Shown here: positions 33,639 through 41,231 of the stretch, piece after piece
Numbering within the stretch: the stretch's first letter is position 1
How the letters are laid out: every line of letters starts with the position of its first letter
Assembly (NCBI GenBank): GCA_029265405.1
Contig: JAJUJI010000008.1
Coordinates: 62,001-126,000 of the forward strand
Direction: 5' to 3'
Source: Clostridiales bacterium
Lineage (GTDB): Bacteria > Bacillota > Clostridia > Oscillospirales > Oscillospiraceae
Length of the DNA: 64,000 nucleotides
Position numbers and translations under genes: made by a program
The notes under the pieces: model-generated
Databases searched by the model: none
What the model was told of the DNA's origin: nothing
The model's input: the letters and a program-made list of their open reading frames with translations, nothing else

Positions 33639-33699
33639 GGGGAAAGAAGCACTCCCCCGGCGTAAGCCGAAACCGCGACAAGCGGTTCCCTGGTGCTGC
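33639..33699 (+). ncRNA. Second copy of the fluoride-riboswitch-like motif
   Basis: It shares GGGAAAGAAG-YR-CTCCC, then CGGC...GCCG and AACCGC, with the crcB leader at 31069-31124, in the same order and spacing. Here the loop AGCAC (33648-33652) can pair with GTGCT (33693-33697) instead of GAAGT with ACTTC, a compensating change that argues for conserved structure. AACCGC...GCGGTT makes a stable hairpin. There is no crcB after it, only a gene remnant. No terminator of the usual form was recognised. Confidence 0.5.
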
Positions 33700-33700
33700 A

Positions 33701-34015
33701 AAACGAGTCCTTTTCGGCCAAAAACGGGCGGGGGAGGGCTCCGAGCTCTGCCGCCAAATCACCAAGGCCCTTATCGACAGGGGGGGTAGAGTTGTTTTCC
33801 GTCACCCATTTTTCACATATGCCTCGTCCTTTTTGGGAGAGCCCGGGGCGCAGTTCCTGCGCGCCCAGCGGCTGGACGACGGCAGACGCACCTTCCGCAT
33901 ACTGCCCGGGGAGCCGCTCGCAACGGCCTGCGGCAGGGATCTGTACGGGAAAATATACGACGGGTTTTCCGCTAAGTGGCCGAGCGCTGAAAGAGGTCGG
34001 GCCGGACGCCCATAG
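33701..34015 (+). pseudogene. Gene remnant without start behind the second RNA motif
   Basis: One frame reads as convincing protein (SELCRQITKALIDRGG, RVVFRHPFFTYASSFLG, then RLDDGRRTFRILPGEPLATA and CGRDLYGKIYDG) up to a TAG at 34013-34015, but it has no ATG or GTG and only a TTG at 33833 inside the conserved-looking part. It stays open through the RNA motif and into the MFS gene in another frame. I do not recognise the family. It is either the end of a gene whose start is lost, or a frameshifted gene; G-runs at 33780-33786 and around 33730 are possible shift points. Confidence 0.35.
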
Positions 34016-34028
34016 CGCGAACTAAGCG

Positions 34029-34085
34029 TTGACGGCCAGTCCTGCGGACATTATATTATAGATAGCCGTACCCGTACGGGTACGG
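34029..34085 (+). promoter_or_regulatory. csoR promoter with 20-bp CsoR-type operator
   Basis: TTGACG (34029-34034) and TATATT (34052-34057) are 17 nt apart. A perfect palindrome, CCGTACCCGT/ACGGGTACGG (34066-34085), follows at the transcription start. TACCC-N4-GGGTA is the CsoR operator core, so the repressor should control itself. Confidence 0.75.
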
Positions 34086-34100
34086 AAGGGAGGCTTTACG

Positions 34101-34376
34101 ATGCGAAAGTGCATGGATTGCGAAAACATCCACATACGGCTGAATAAAATCGCGGGGCAAATCAAGGCCATAGACAAGATGGTGGACGAGGACGTTCCCT
34201 GCGAGGAGGTGCTCATACAGATAAACGCCGCGAAAAGCGCGCTGCATAAGGTGGGGCAGGTGATCCTGGAGGGACATCTCAGGCACTGCGTCCGCGAGGG
34301 CATAGAGCACGGCGACGCCGATAAGACTATAGCGGATTTTTCAAAGGCCATAGAGCTTTTTTCCAGGATGGGCTGA
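34101..34376 (+). CDS. csoR: CsoR-family metal-sensing repressor
   Basis: A 91-residue all-helical repressor. The Cu(I) ligand triad of CsoR is present with exact spacing: Cys34, His59 and Cys63 (25 and 4 residues apart, as in the Mycobacterium protein). Family motifs RLNKIAGQIKAIDKMV and QINAAKSALHKVGQVILEGHLRHC are clear. Two extra cysteines lie at 4 and 7. GGAAGGGAGG precedes ATG 34101. Operators of CsoR type lie before it and before the metal ATPase downstream, so Cu(I) should release it and induce both. Confidence 0.9.
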   Translation: MRKCMDCENIHIRLNKIAGQIKAIDKMVDEDVPCEEVLIQINAAKSALHKVGQVILEGHLRHCVREGIEHGDADKTIADFSKAIELFSRMG

Positions 34377-34433
34377 GATAGTGCCGAGCATAGAGGCCCG
34401 CATGCCTCAACGGGCGCGCGGGTATTTTTTTTG

Positions 34434-34488
34434 TTGACTTTATATACCCGTAGGGGTATAATACATATACCCCTACGGGTATATAAAG
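34434..34488 (+). promoter_or_regulatory. Metal-ATPase promoter inside a 22-bp-arm CsoR-type dyad
   Basis: TTGACT (34434-34439) and TATAAT (34457-34462) are 17 nt apart. Two arms of 22 bp (34438-34459 and 34467-34488) are exact inverted copies around a 7-nt centre; each arm holds TACCC-GTA-GGGGTA. The dyad covers the spacer and -10 box, so bound CsoR would block RNA polymerase. Confidence 0.82.
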
Positions 34489-34498
34489 GAGTGGAAAA

Positions 34499-36421
34499 AT
34501 GCTTTCGCTGTTTAAAGACAAAAAAAGGCGCGAGGTCCTGTTTCTCTCGCTGTCGGCGGCGGCTCTGGCGGCGGACTTTTTTGATATCGCGGGCCTGCCC
34601 ATAGAAGCCGCCTGGCTTGCTATAATACTGTGCGGCATGCCGATTATTAAGGAGGCCGCCGAGGGTCTGCTGGACGGGTTCAGCGTCAAAGCAGACCTGC
34701 TGGTTTCCATAGCGCTGATAGCCTCGGTCGCGATAGGGGAGGTGTTCGCCGCAGGAGAGGTGGCTTTCATAATGGCTCTCGGCGAGTTTCTGGAGGAGCG
34801 CACGGCGGCAAGGGCGCGTTCAGGGATAGAAAGGCTGGCCGCGCTTTCGCCCGTTGCCGCCCGCGTGGTAAGGGGCGGAGCCGAGGAAATGACATCCGCC
34901 GAAAACGTGCGCGCGGGAGATGTGCTGAGGGTGCTGGCCGGCGAGACTATCGCGGCAGACGGAGTGATAATACGGGGCCGGACCACCGTTGACCAGTCGG
35001 CGCTGACCGGTGAGGCCATGCCGGCCGACAAGGAGGAGGGCGACCCGGTTTTCGGCGGGACGGTAAACCGCTTCGGCGCCTTCGATATGGAGGCCTCGAA
35101 AGACGGAAAGGACAGCTCTATACAGCGCATGATACGCCTTGTGGAAGCGGCGGACGCCGGCAAGGCCAAAATTGTGGGCCTGGCAGACCGCTGGGCGGCC
35201 TGGATAGTGGGAGCGGCCCTGCTGGCCGCCGTCATAGCCTGGCTTGTCAGCGGCCAGGCGCTGCGGGCCGTGGCGATACTGGTGGTTTTCTGCCCCTGCG
35301 CGCTGGTTCTGGCGACGCCCGCCGCCATAATGGCCGGAATAGGGAACGCCTCAAAAAAAGGCATGCTCGTCCGCGAGGGGGACGCTTTGGAAAGGCTTTC
35401 GCAGGTCAGCATCATAGCCTTTGACAAGACCGGCACCCTGACCTTCGGCAGGCCGGAGGTGACGCGCATCTTTGCCGCCGAGCCTGCGCTGGGCGAGAAG
35501 GGGCTGCTTGAGCTGGCCGCCTCCGCCGAGCTCCGCTCCGAGCATCCGCTGGGCAAGGCTGTGGCGGAGGCTTACCGGAAGAAATTTGGCGCGGAGCCCG
35601 GGCAGCCCGACGAGTTTGAGGCGCTGCCCGGCAGGGGAGTGCGGGCGAGGCTGGGTAAGCTGACGGTTTTGGCGGGCAAGAAGGAATTGATGGAGGAAGG
35701 CGGCGTCGAGCTTTCAGACGAGGCCCGCGCCTTTGCCGACTCCGTCGGCAGGGAGGGCGGAACGGCTGTATACATAGCCTGCCTCGGCCGCTTGGCCGGA
35801 GCGCTGGCGCTGGAGGACAGGCTCCGCCCCACCGCCGCGTCTGTGGTCGAGGCGGCCAGTAAGGCGTCGATAGCCTCGGCGCTGCTGACGGGAGACAGCG
35901 AAGCGGCGGCCCGGCGCGCGGCCAAAGAGGCCGGCATAGGCCTGGTTGCCGCCGACTGCCTGCCGGAAGAAAAGCACGAGGCCGTTCGGGCCTGGCAGGC
36001 TAAGGGCGAAAGAGTCTGCATGGTGGGCGACGGGATAAACGACGCGGCGGCGCTCAAGGCTGCGCACGTAGGCATAGCCATCGGGGGCATAGGCAGCGAT
36101 ATAGCCATCGAGGCCGCCGACATAGTGCTGGTTGGCGAGGACATAGGGGGCCTGCCGCACCTTATTGGGCTGGCCGGAAAAACCATGAAAACCATAAGGT
36201 TCAATATCGCAGCCTCGATGCTTTTGAATTTTATCGCGATAGCCCTTGCCGCGGCGGGCCTGCTCAGCCCCGCCCTCGGCGCTTTGGTGCACAACGCCGG
36301 CTCGGTGGCCGTCATATTGAACTCGGCGGCGCTCTATACATGGGGAAGGGCGGCAAAGCGGGAGCCGCGCAGGAACGCCGCGGAAGGCCCGCGCTTTGAG
36401 CGCGAGGGCCTTCCGGAATAG
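34499..36421 (+). CDS. P1B-type heavy-metal ATPase, probably Cu(I) export
   Basis: A 640-residue metal pump. CPC at 265-267 in the sixth helix, Asp309 in DKTGTLTFG, HP motif SEHPLG, and hinge GDGINDAAALKAA are all present. The N-terminal metal-binding (HMA) domain is missing. The last helices read LVHNAGSVAVILNSAAL with His598-Asn599, unlike the NYN/MxxSS pattern of classic CopA, so specificity is uncertain; control by a Cu(I)-type CsoR favours copper. It starts at ATG 34499 after GGAG, behind its own CsoR-type operator. Confidence 0.88.
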   Translation: MLSLFKDKKRREVLFLSLSAAALAADFFDIAGLPIEAAWLAIILCGMPIIKEAAEGLLDGFSVKADLLVSIALIASVAIGEVFAAGEVAFIMALGEFLEERTAARARSGIERLAALSPVAARVVRGGAEEMTSAENVRAGDVLRVLAGETIAADGVIIRGRTTVDQSALTGEAMPADKEEGDPVFGGTVNRFGAFDMEASKDGKDSSIQRMIRLVEAADAGKAKIVGLADRWAAWIVGAALLAAVIAWLVSGQALRAVAILVVFCPCALVLATPAAIMAGIGNASKKGMLVREGDALERLSQVSIIAFDKTGTLTFGRPEVTRIFAAEPALGEKGLLELAASAELRSEHPLGKAVAEAYRKKFGAEPGQPDEFEALPGRGVRARLGKLTVLAGKKELMEEGGVELSDEARAFADSVGREGGTAVYIACLGRLAGALALEDRLRPTAASVVEAASKASIASALLTGDSEAAARRAAKEAGIGLVAADCLPEEKHEAVRAWQAKGERVCMVGDGINDAAALKAAHVGIAIGGIGSDIAIEAADIVLVGEDIGGLPHLIGLAGKTMKTIRFNIAASMLLNFIAIALAAAGLLSPALGALVHNAGSVAVILNSAALYTWGRAAKREPRRNAAEGPRFEREGLPE

Positions 36422-36443
36422 GATTTGCCATGCGTTAATAACA

Positions 36444-36472
36444 CCGCGCCGGAGCCTTGGGCTCCGGCGCGG
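36444..36472. terminator. 13-bp stem-loop between metal ATPase and chemotaxis receptor genes
   Basis: CCGCGCCGGAGCC (36444-36456) pairs with GGCTCCGGCGCGG (36460-36472) around a TTG loop, between two convergent genes. On the minus strand TGTTATTA follows. Probably terminates the receptor gene, perhaps both. Confidence 0.65.
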
Positions 36473-36516
36473 CTGCGCAAGGGGGAAATCGACAAAGCCT
36501 CGGGTCCGGCCAGCCG

Positions 36517-38331
36517 TCAGTATTTGCCCATATCCTCTCCCAGATTTATTGCGGGCCTTGAGGCCCTGCGGGCGGCGGGCGCCGGCGCGTCCTCCGCAAC
36601 CTGCTCCAGTCCTTCCAGCCTGAATTTGCCCACCTCCCTGCGCAGCGCTTCTGCCTGCTTGCTCATCTCCTCGCTGGCGGCCGAGTTTTCCTCCGCAGTC
36701 GCGGCGTTCGTGGTGACGACCGCAGAAACCTGACCTATGCCTATATTTATCTGCTCTATGGCGTTTGTCTGCTCGGTGGTGGCCTGCTTTATCTTCGCCA
36801 TTAATTCCCGCACCGTTTCCGTCTGGCTGTCTATATTCTTGAGGAGGGCAGCCGTCTGCTCGGACAGCTTTATGCCCTCGGCGACGGTGACGGACGAGTT
36901 TTCTATCAATTCCGCCGTACGTTTTGCAGCCTCGTCAGATTTTCCGGCAAGGCTTCTCACCTCTTCGGCGACGACGGCGAAGCCCTTGCCCGCGTTGCCG
37001 GCCCTGGCGGCCTCAATGGCCGCGTTGAGCGCAAGTATATTGGTCTGGAAGGCTATATCCTCTATGACCTTGGTTATGCTGGCTATTTGGGCGGAGGCCT
37101 TTCCTATGTTGTCCATTGCCTCGGCAAGGCGCTCCATCTGCCTGTCGCCCTCGCGGACGTTTCTTCCGGCTTCTTCTGTATACTCGGCCGCACGGACAAC
37201 GCTTGAGAGGTTATCGGCGGCCTGGCTGGCCACAAGCGTCACGGAAGCGCCGAGCTGCTCTATTGTGGAGGCCTGCTCGGAGGCCCCGGAAGCCAGAGCC
37301 TGGGCCCCGCCTGAAACCTGCTCCGCCCCGGCGCTGACCTGGGAGGCGGCGCGGCTGATAATGCTCAGGGTATTGTTGAGCATGCCCGATATGCCCAGCA
37401 GCGCCGCCTTTATGGAGGCAAATTCGCCCTCGTAGGCGCGGGTCAGCTTTATGCGCATGTCGCCCTTTTCCATTGTTTTAAGAGCTGCGGATATTTCCTC
37501 AATATAGCCGCTGTACTCGCCAAGCCTTGCCAGTATCTGCCCCATGGCGCGCGCAAGCTGGCCTATTTCGTCCCTCGAATAGCGCCTTTCATCGATTTGC
37601 AGCTTGAGCTCGCCCTGGGCTATGCGCTTGCTTATGCCTGTAATATAGGCCAGGCTGCGCCTTATGTAGAGCGTCATCAGCACGGATATTACTATGAGGA
37701 GGGCGGCTACGGCTGCGGCGAGAGCAAGCGATTTAAAGCTTAAAGCCTTTATGCGGCCTGCAATGCTTTCGGAGCTTTGCAGGGCGTAAGCCTCCAAAAT
37801 TTCCGTCATCAGGTTTATGCTGCCGCGCGCCGCGCCGAATTGCTGAAGGTGCAGCTCGGGGTCGGCGGCTCCATTTTCCGGATCGGAGGTGGAAAGCCAA
37901 GCCTCGTAGTCTTTCGCAAACTGGGCCTCCAGCTCTTCAAGCGTCACATCCTCCCCGGGGTGCCTGAATTCGGAATAAAGCTCGGCATTCCCCTTTATGC
38001 TTTCAAAGGCAAGCTCGAAGCGCTCCTTGACCTGGGCGGCGTTGTCGTTGAAATCCTTGAGGAGCGACTCAGTCGTGCCGGCGGGCCCGCTTTTTTTGCC
38101 CTGCTTCTTGAGCAGCGAAAGCTCGGCCTCGGCCGCATAGGCCTGATAAAAATCCCTGTCGGCGTTGAGCAGGGCCGCCTCCGGAACAAACAGCTCGTCA
38201 TAGAGTATGGTATTTGAGTCCTCGTTTACGGCTTCCATGCTTCTGATCAAAAACAGGGACAGCGCGATAAGCGCAGCCAGGGCGGGCACGCTTATAAAAA
38301 GCAGCTTTATAGATATGGGCAGATTCTTCAT
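36517..38331 (-). CDS. Methyl-accepting chemotaxis receptor
   Basis: About 604 residues. A first membrane helix (about 7-27), an extracytoplasmic helical sensor domain (about 28-190), a second helix (about 205-230), a HAMP domain, and the long cytoplasmic coiled-coil with the signalling tip [40 protein letters not shown] (tip core quoted in part by family pattern [14 protein letters not shown]). Adaptation sites occur as paired Glu/Gln in the helices. ATG 38331 follows AAGGAGAG. No other chemotaxis gene lies nearby, so the ligand and pathway are open. Confidence 0.92.
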   Translation of the reverse strand: MKNLPISIKLLFISVPALAALIALSLFLIRSMEAVNEDSNTILYDELFVPEAALLNADRDFYQAYAAEAELSLLKKQGKKSGPAGTTESLLKDFNDNAAQVKERFELAFESIKGNAELYSEFRHPGEDVTLEELEAQFAKDYEAWLSTSDPENGAADPELHLQQFGAARGSINLMTEILEAYALQSSESIAGRIKALSFKSLALAAAVAALLIVISVLMTLYIRRSLAYITGISKRIAQGELKLQIDERRYSRDEIGQLARAMGQILARLGEYSGYIEEISAALKTMEKGDMRIKLTRAYEGEFASIKAALLGISGMLNNTLSIISRAASQVSAGAEQVSGGAQALASGASEQASTIEQLGASVTLVASQAADNLSSVVRAAEYTEEAGRNVREGDRQMERLAEAMDNIGKASAQIASITKVIEDIAFQTNILALNAAIEAARAGNAGKGFAVVAEEVRSLAGKSDEAAKRTAELIENSSVTVAEGIKLSEQTAALLKNIDSQTETVRELMAKIKQATTEQTNAIEQINIGIGQVSAVVTTNAATAEENSAASEEMSKQAEALRREVGKFRLEGLEQVAEDAPAPAARRASRPAINLGEDMGKY

Positions 38332-38603
38332 AAAACTCTCCTTGTCCAGTTTCAAGTCTTTGCGCAATATGGCTGCGCACGCTGCGGCCTGAGGTTAAGC
38401 GGTTAATCTTTTTAGTTCCCTTATATCAATAATCGTTAAATATCTGCGCATTCTTAGCCGCCGTAGGACTTATGGGCGCGATGTTTGAAACAATCGGCGA
38501 ATTGCACGGCAAGGGCCGAGCAATTTTGGCCATATTTTCGGTTATATCAAGCACAGATCGCTTTTTTTCGGCGGCGGGACAGGCCGGAGACCTATATTTC
38601 TGG
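38332..38603. other. Gap of 270 bp with one doubtful micro-ORF
   Basis: The gap between the receptor and the OxlT-like gene is less GC-rich than its surroundings. A 56-codon frame on the plus strand (38472-38642, opening MGAMFETIGELHGKG and ending with TALVKYKINK-like hydrophobic sequence) has AGGA too close to its ATG and runs over the next promoter. I see no other gene. It may be decayed coding DNA. Confidence 0.3.
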
Positions 38604-38632
38604 TTGACATATGCGCTTGTCAAATATAAAAT
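38604..38632 (+). promoter_or_regulatory. Promoter and dyad of the OxlT-like gene
   Basis: TTGACA (38604-38609) and TAAAAT (38627-38632) are 17 nt apart. TTGACA also forms the left arm of a dyad with TGTCAA (38618-38623), 8 nt between arms, so a repressor or activator could bind over the -35 box. Confidence 0.6.
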
Positions 38633-38693
38633 TAATAAATAGCGCAATATATAATCAAAATCATTATTACTATTTTGGAAAGAAGCAGTGACA

Positions 38694-39917
38694 ATGAAGA
38701 AAAGCAGCCCCGCAATACCCGTGATAGGATGCCTCGTGATACAGATTTGCGTCGGCATACTTTATCTATGGAGCGTATTTAAAACGCCTATAGTTAATTC
38801 CTTCGCCTGGTCGCCGGAAGCGGCCCGGATGGTTTCCTCCTACATGCTCTTTGCCTTTGTGGCCGGCAACCTGATAGGCGGCTTCATCAACGACAAGAAG
38901 GGCCCGAAGCTGACCGCAGTCCTCGGTGTGGTCATGTTTTCCCTGGGCATAGCGCTGACCGGCCTGCTGACTAAGGAAACCATAGGCTGGATGAATTTCA
39001 CGTACTGCGTTTTGGGCGGCCTGGGCTCCGGCTTTGCCTACGGCGCCTGCATAAGCTGCGTGCAGAAATGGCTGCCCCACCGCCGCGGCCTGGCTTCCGG
39101 CCTCGCGGTTTCCGCCTTTGCGTTTTCCACGGTCATATTCGCCCCCGTATCAAGGTGGCTGATGGGCATTTTTACGGACGCCTCCACGGGGCTTGTGGAC
39201 TTTAAGCCGGTATTTCTTATACTCGGCGGCGTTTTCTTCGTGTTCGGCATAATTGGCTGCCTGCTGGTGAGGCTGCCGGACTCCGAGTACCTGAGCCGCC
39301 TGCCCGCCGTAAAATCCGGCAAGGTGCATACCGGCAAGGACTATACTCTGCCCCAGGCGATCAAGACGCTGCCCTTCTGGTGCATATTTTTCTCGATACT
39401 CTTTATCAACGGGACCTGGACGCTGACGGTTCCCCTCATCAAGGATTTGGGCATGGAGCGCGGCCTGTCGGAAGCCTCGGCCATATTCGCCGTTTCCTTC
39501 ACCGGCGTGGCAAACGCCCTGGGAAGGCTCGTTATGGCCGCCCTGTCCGACAGGATAGGCCGCACGACCACAATTATCGTGCTTTCCCTCATCACGCTGG
39601 TAGGAGCGGTTTTAATGATATTTGTCGGCGGCTGGCCCTACATAGCCGTGGTGGCTATAATAGCCTTCGGCTACGGCGGCCCCGCCTCCGTCAACGCCGC
39701 CATAACCACGGACTTCTTCGGGCCGAAAAATTCGGGCACAAACTACGGAGTAGTCATGCTGGCGCTGGGCTTTTCGTCCGTCATATTCAACGCCATTTCA
39801 AGCTCATTCCTGAAGGGGAACGTGACGGCGACCTACGTAATGGCGGCTCTGACTGCCGTCGTACCCATTTTCATGATGCTCATAATAAACAGGCTTCTCA
39901 AGACAAAGAAGGCCTGA
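38694..39917 (+). CDS. MFS transporter, OxlT (oxalate/formate antiporter)-like
   Basis: About 407 residues, twelve helices. The start VIGCLVIQICVGILYLWSVFKTPI and the motif GGFINDKKGPK match the OxlT/monocarboxylate group, as do KWLPHRRGLASGLAVSAFAFS and ALSDRIGRTTTI. GGAAAGAAG lies 8 nt before ATG 38694. It should exchange or import a small carboxylate (oxalate, formate, lactate or similar), which would suit an acetogen; the substrate cannot be fixed from sequence. It stands alone with its own promoter and a strong terminator. Confidence 0.85.
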   Translation: MKKSSPAIPVIGCLVIQICVGILYLWSVFKTPIVNSFAWSPEAARMVSSYMLFAFVAGNLIGGFINDKKGPKLTAVLGVVMFSLGIALTGLLTKETIGWMNFTYCVLGGLGSGFAYGACISCVQKWLPHRRGLASGLAVSAFAFSTVIFAPVSRWLMGIFTDASTGLVDFKPVFLILGGVFFVFGIIGCLLVRLPDSEYLSRLPAVKSGKVHTGKDYTLPQAIKTLPFWCIFFSILFINGTWTLTVPLIKDLGMERGLSEASAIFAVSFTGVANALGRLVMAALSDRIGRTTTIIVLSLITLVGAVLMIFVGGWPYIAVVAIIAFGYGGPASVNAAITTDFFGPKNSGTNYGVVMLALGFSSVIFNAISSSFLKGNVTATYVMAALTAVVPIFMMLIINRLLKTKKA

Positions 39918-39929
39918 ATGCGGCAGCGC

Positions 39930-39972
39930 AAAAAGCAGCCGCGTCCGCTTTTCCGGACGCGGCTGCTTTTTT
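39930..39972. terminator. Strong two-way terminator
   Basis: A-run, GCAGCCGCGTCCG (39935-39947), loop CTTTTC, CGGACGCGGCTGC (39954-39966), six T. It serves the convergent OxlT-like and SDR genes. Confidence 0.93.
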
Positions 39973-40049
39973 GCGATTTTTCAGTCTGGCGGACGGTTCG
40001 GCCCGATTTGCCGCCGCCCCATAAGAAGGCCGCGCGGCGCAAGGCGAGG

Positions 40050-41027
40050 CTATTCGGCAAAGCCGGGCCCCATGTTGCAGAAGGCCATGGTCAGCTCCAT
40101 GTCGCTCAGGCGCCTGGATTTGGCCCTGTTTACCGTCGCCGGATTGGGGAAGGGGTAATTCATGGCCAAAAACGCGTCGTTTATAATTATCCCGGAGCCG
40201 TGCAGCTCCTTGGCGTGGAGTATGCAGTAGACCATGGCGGCGCCGCCTGCCTCGGGCGGTATCATGCCGTTGAAGCCCGGCATGCCGAACATTTTGAAAT
40301 CGGGCTTCGGCGCGTCCTTCGGAAGCTCCATGCCCTTCGGCGGTGGCGGCATCTTGGAAAAGTCGAAGCGCCCGACGCCGGCGGGAGTGAGGCAGAAGAC
40401 GTATACGCCCGAGTCCCTGACCTCGTTTGCCAGCGACATGATGAGGGAAGTGGCGGCGGCCTTGCCGGCGGTGTATATGGCGCCGCCTACCATGGGCGGG
40501 CAGTAGTGGAACTGGGTTGCGCTGTATGTAACCACGCCGTGCTTCCTTTCCAGCATGCCCGGCACGAATTCCTTGACCGCCAGCATCACGCCTCGGGCGG
40601 AAATGGCGTAGGAGGAATCCAGGTCGCCGACGGGGGACTTTAGGACGGGGCCGTTCAGGCGCATGTTCATGGCGTTGTTGACGAGTATGTCCACCTTGCC
40701 GTATTTTTCAAAAGCTCTGGCCGCAAGGTTTTTAACATCGGCCTCCTCCGCTATGTTGGTTTTGACGAAAAGCGCCGTATCCGGCCCGTTTTCGGCGTTA
40801 ATCACGCGCTCCGTTTCGGTTCCGGCGGTTTCGTTAAGGTCGGCTATTACCACCTTCGCGCCAGCCCAGGCCATGGCGCGGGCGTAGCCGAGTCCCACGT
40901 TGCTTGCCCCGCCCGTAACCACGGCGACCTCCCCCTTCAGGTCGTCCTTCCTGAGGCCGGCGTACTCCAGGTCGATGGGCTCGATGTTTAGGATGGTGCT
41001 GGTTACCGCGTTTGACGTTGCTGCCAT
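40050..41027 (-). CDS. Short-chain dehydrogenase/reductase
   Basis: About 325 residues from ATG 41027, with GGAGGAG upstream. Rossmann fold with TGGASNVGLGYA nucleotide loop, acidic DLNE after strand 2, NNAMN, and catalytic Ser/Tyr/Lys in TYSATQFHYC and YTAGKAAA. The long C-terminal insert with MPPPPKGMELPKDAPKPDFKM is unusual. It should oxidise or reduce a hydroxyl or keto group with NAD(P). Substrate unknown. Its promoter region carries an imperfect TGGCAC/GTGCCA dyad. Confidence 0.85.
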   Translation of the reverse strand: MAATSNAVTSTILNIEPIDLEYAGLRKDDLKGEVAVVTGGASNVGLGYARAMAWAGAKVVIADLNETAGTETERVINAENGPDTALFVKTNIAEEADVKNLAARAFEKYGKVDILVNNAMNMRLNGPVLKSPVGDLDSSYAISARGVMLAVKEFVPGMLERKHGVVTYSATQFHYCPPMVGGAIYTAGKAAATSLIMSLANEVRDSGVYVFCLTPAGVGRFDFSKMPPPPKGMELPKDAPKPDFKMFGMPGFNGMIPPEAGGAAMVYCILHAKELHGSGIIINDAFLAMNYPFPNPATVNRAKSRRLSDMELTMAFCNMGPGFAE

Positions 41028-41068
41028 TTTAACTCCTCCATTTTTTGTTTGTTTGTTTGGTATAAGTA

Positions 41069-41107
41069 TGGCACGAAAAGAGAAAAAGTCAATTGTTTTT
41101 TGTGCCA
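41069..41107. promoter_or_regulatory. Imperfect dyad over the SDR promoter
   Basis: TGGCACGAAAA (41069-41079) and TTTTTGTGCCA (41097-41107) are inverted with one mismatch. On the minus strand TTGACT and CATACT, 16 nt apart, lie between and over the arms. Candidate operator for the SDR gene. Confidence 0.4.
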
Positions 41108-41130
41108 ATCAACCAAGAAGCATATACTAT

Positions 41131-41160
41131 TTGACAGGCCGGTCGGCGCTAATGTATCAT
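41131..41160 (+). promoter_or_regulatory. Promoter of prfC
   Basis: TTGACA (41131-41136) and TATCAT (41155-41160), 18 nt apart. Confidence 0.55.
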
Positions 41161-41231
41161 TAATATTTGGCGCGGCAGGCCCAGGCGCGAGAAAGGGGCG
41201 GCTTTGCGCCGCAAATGTGAAACATAAAGGA

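Noticed and set aside
38426-38758. A 110-codon minus-strand frame over the OxlT-like promoter
   Set aside because: It overlaps the true gene start and promoter on the other strand and has no ribosome site or recognised motif.
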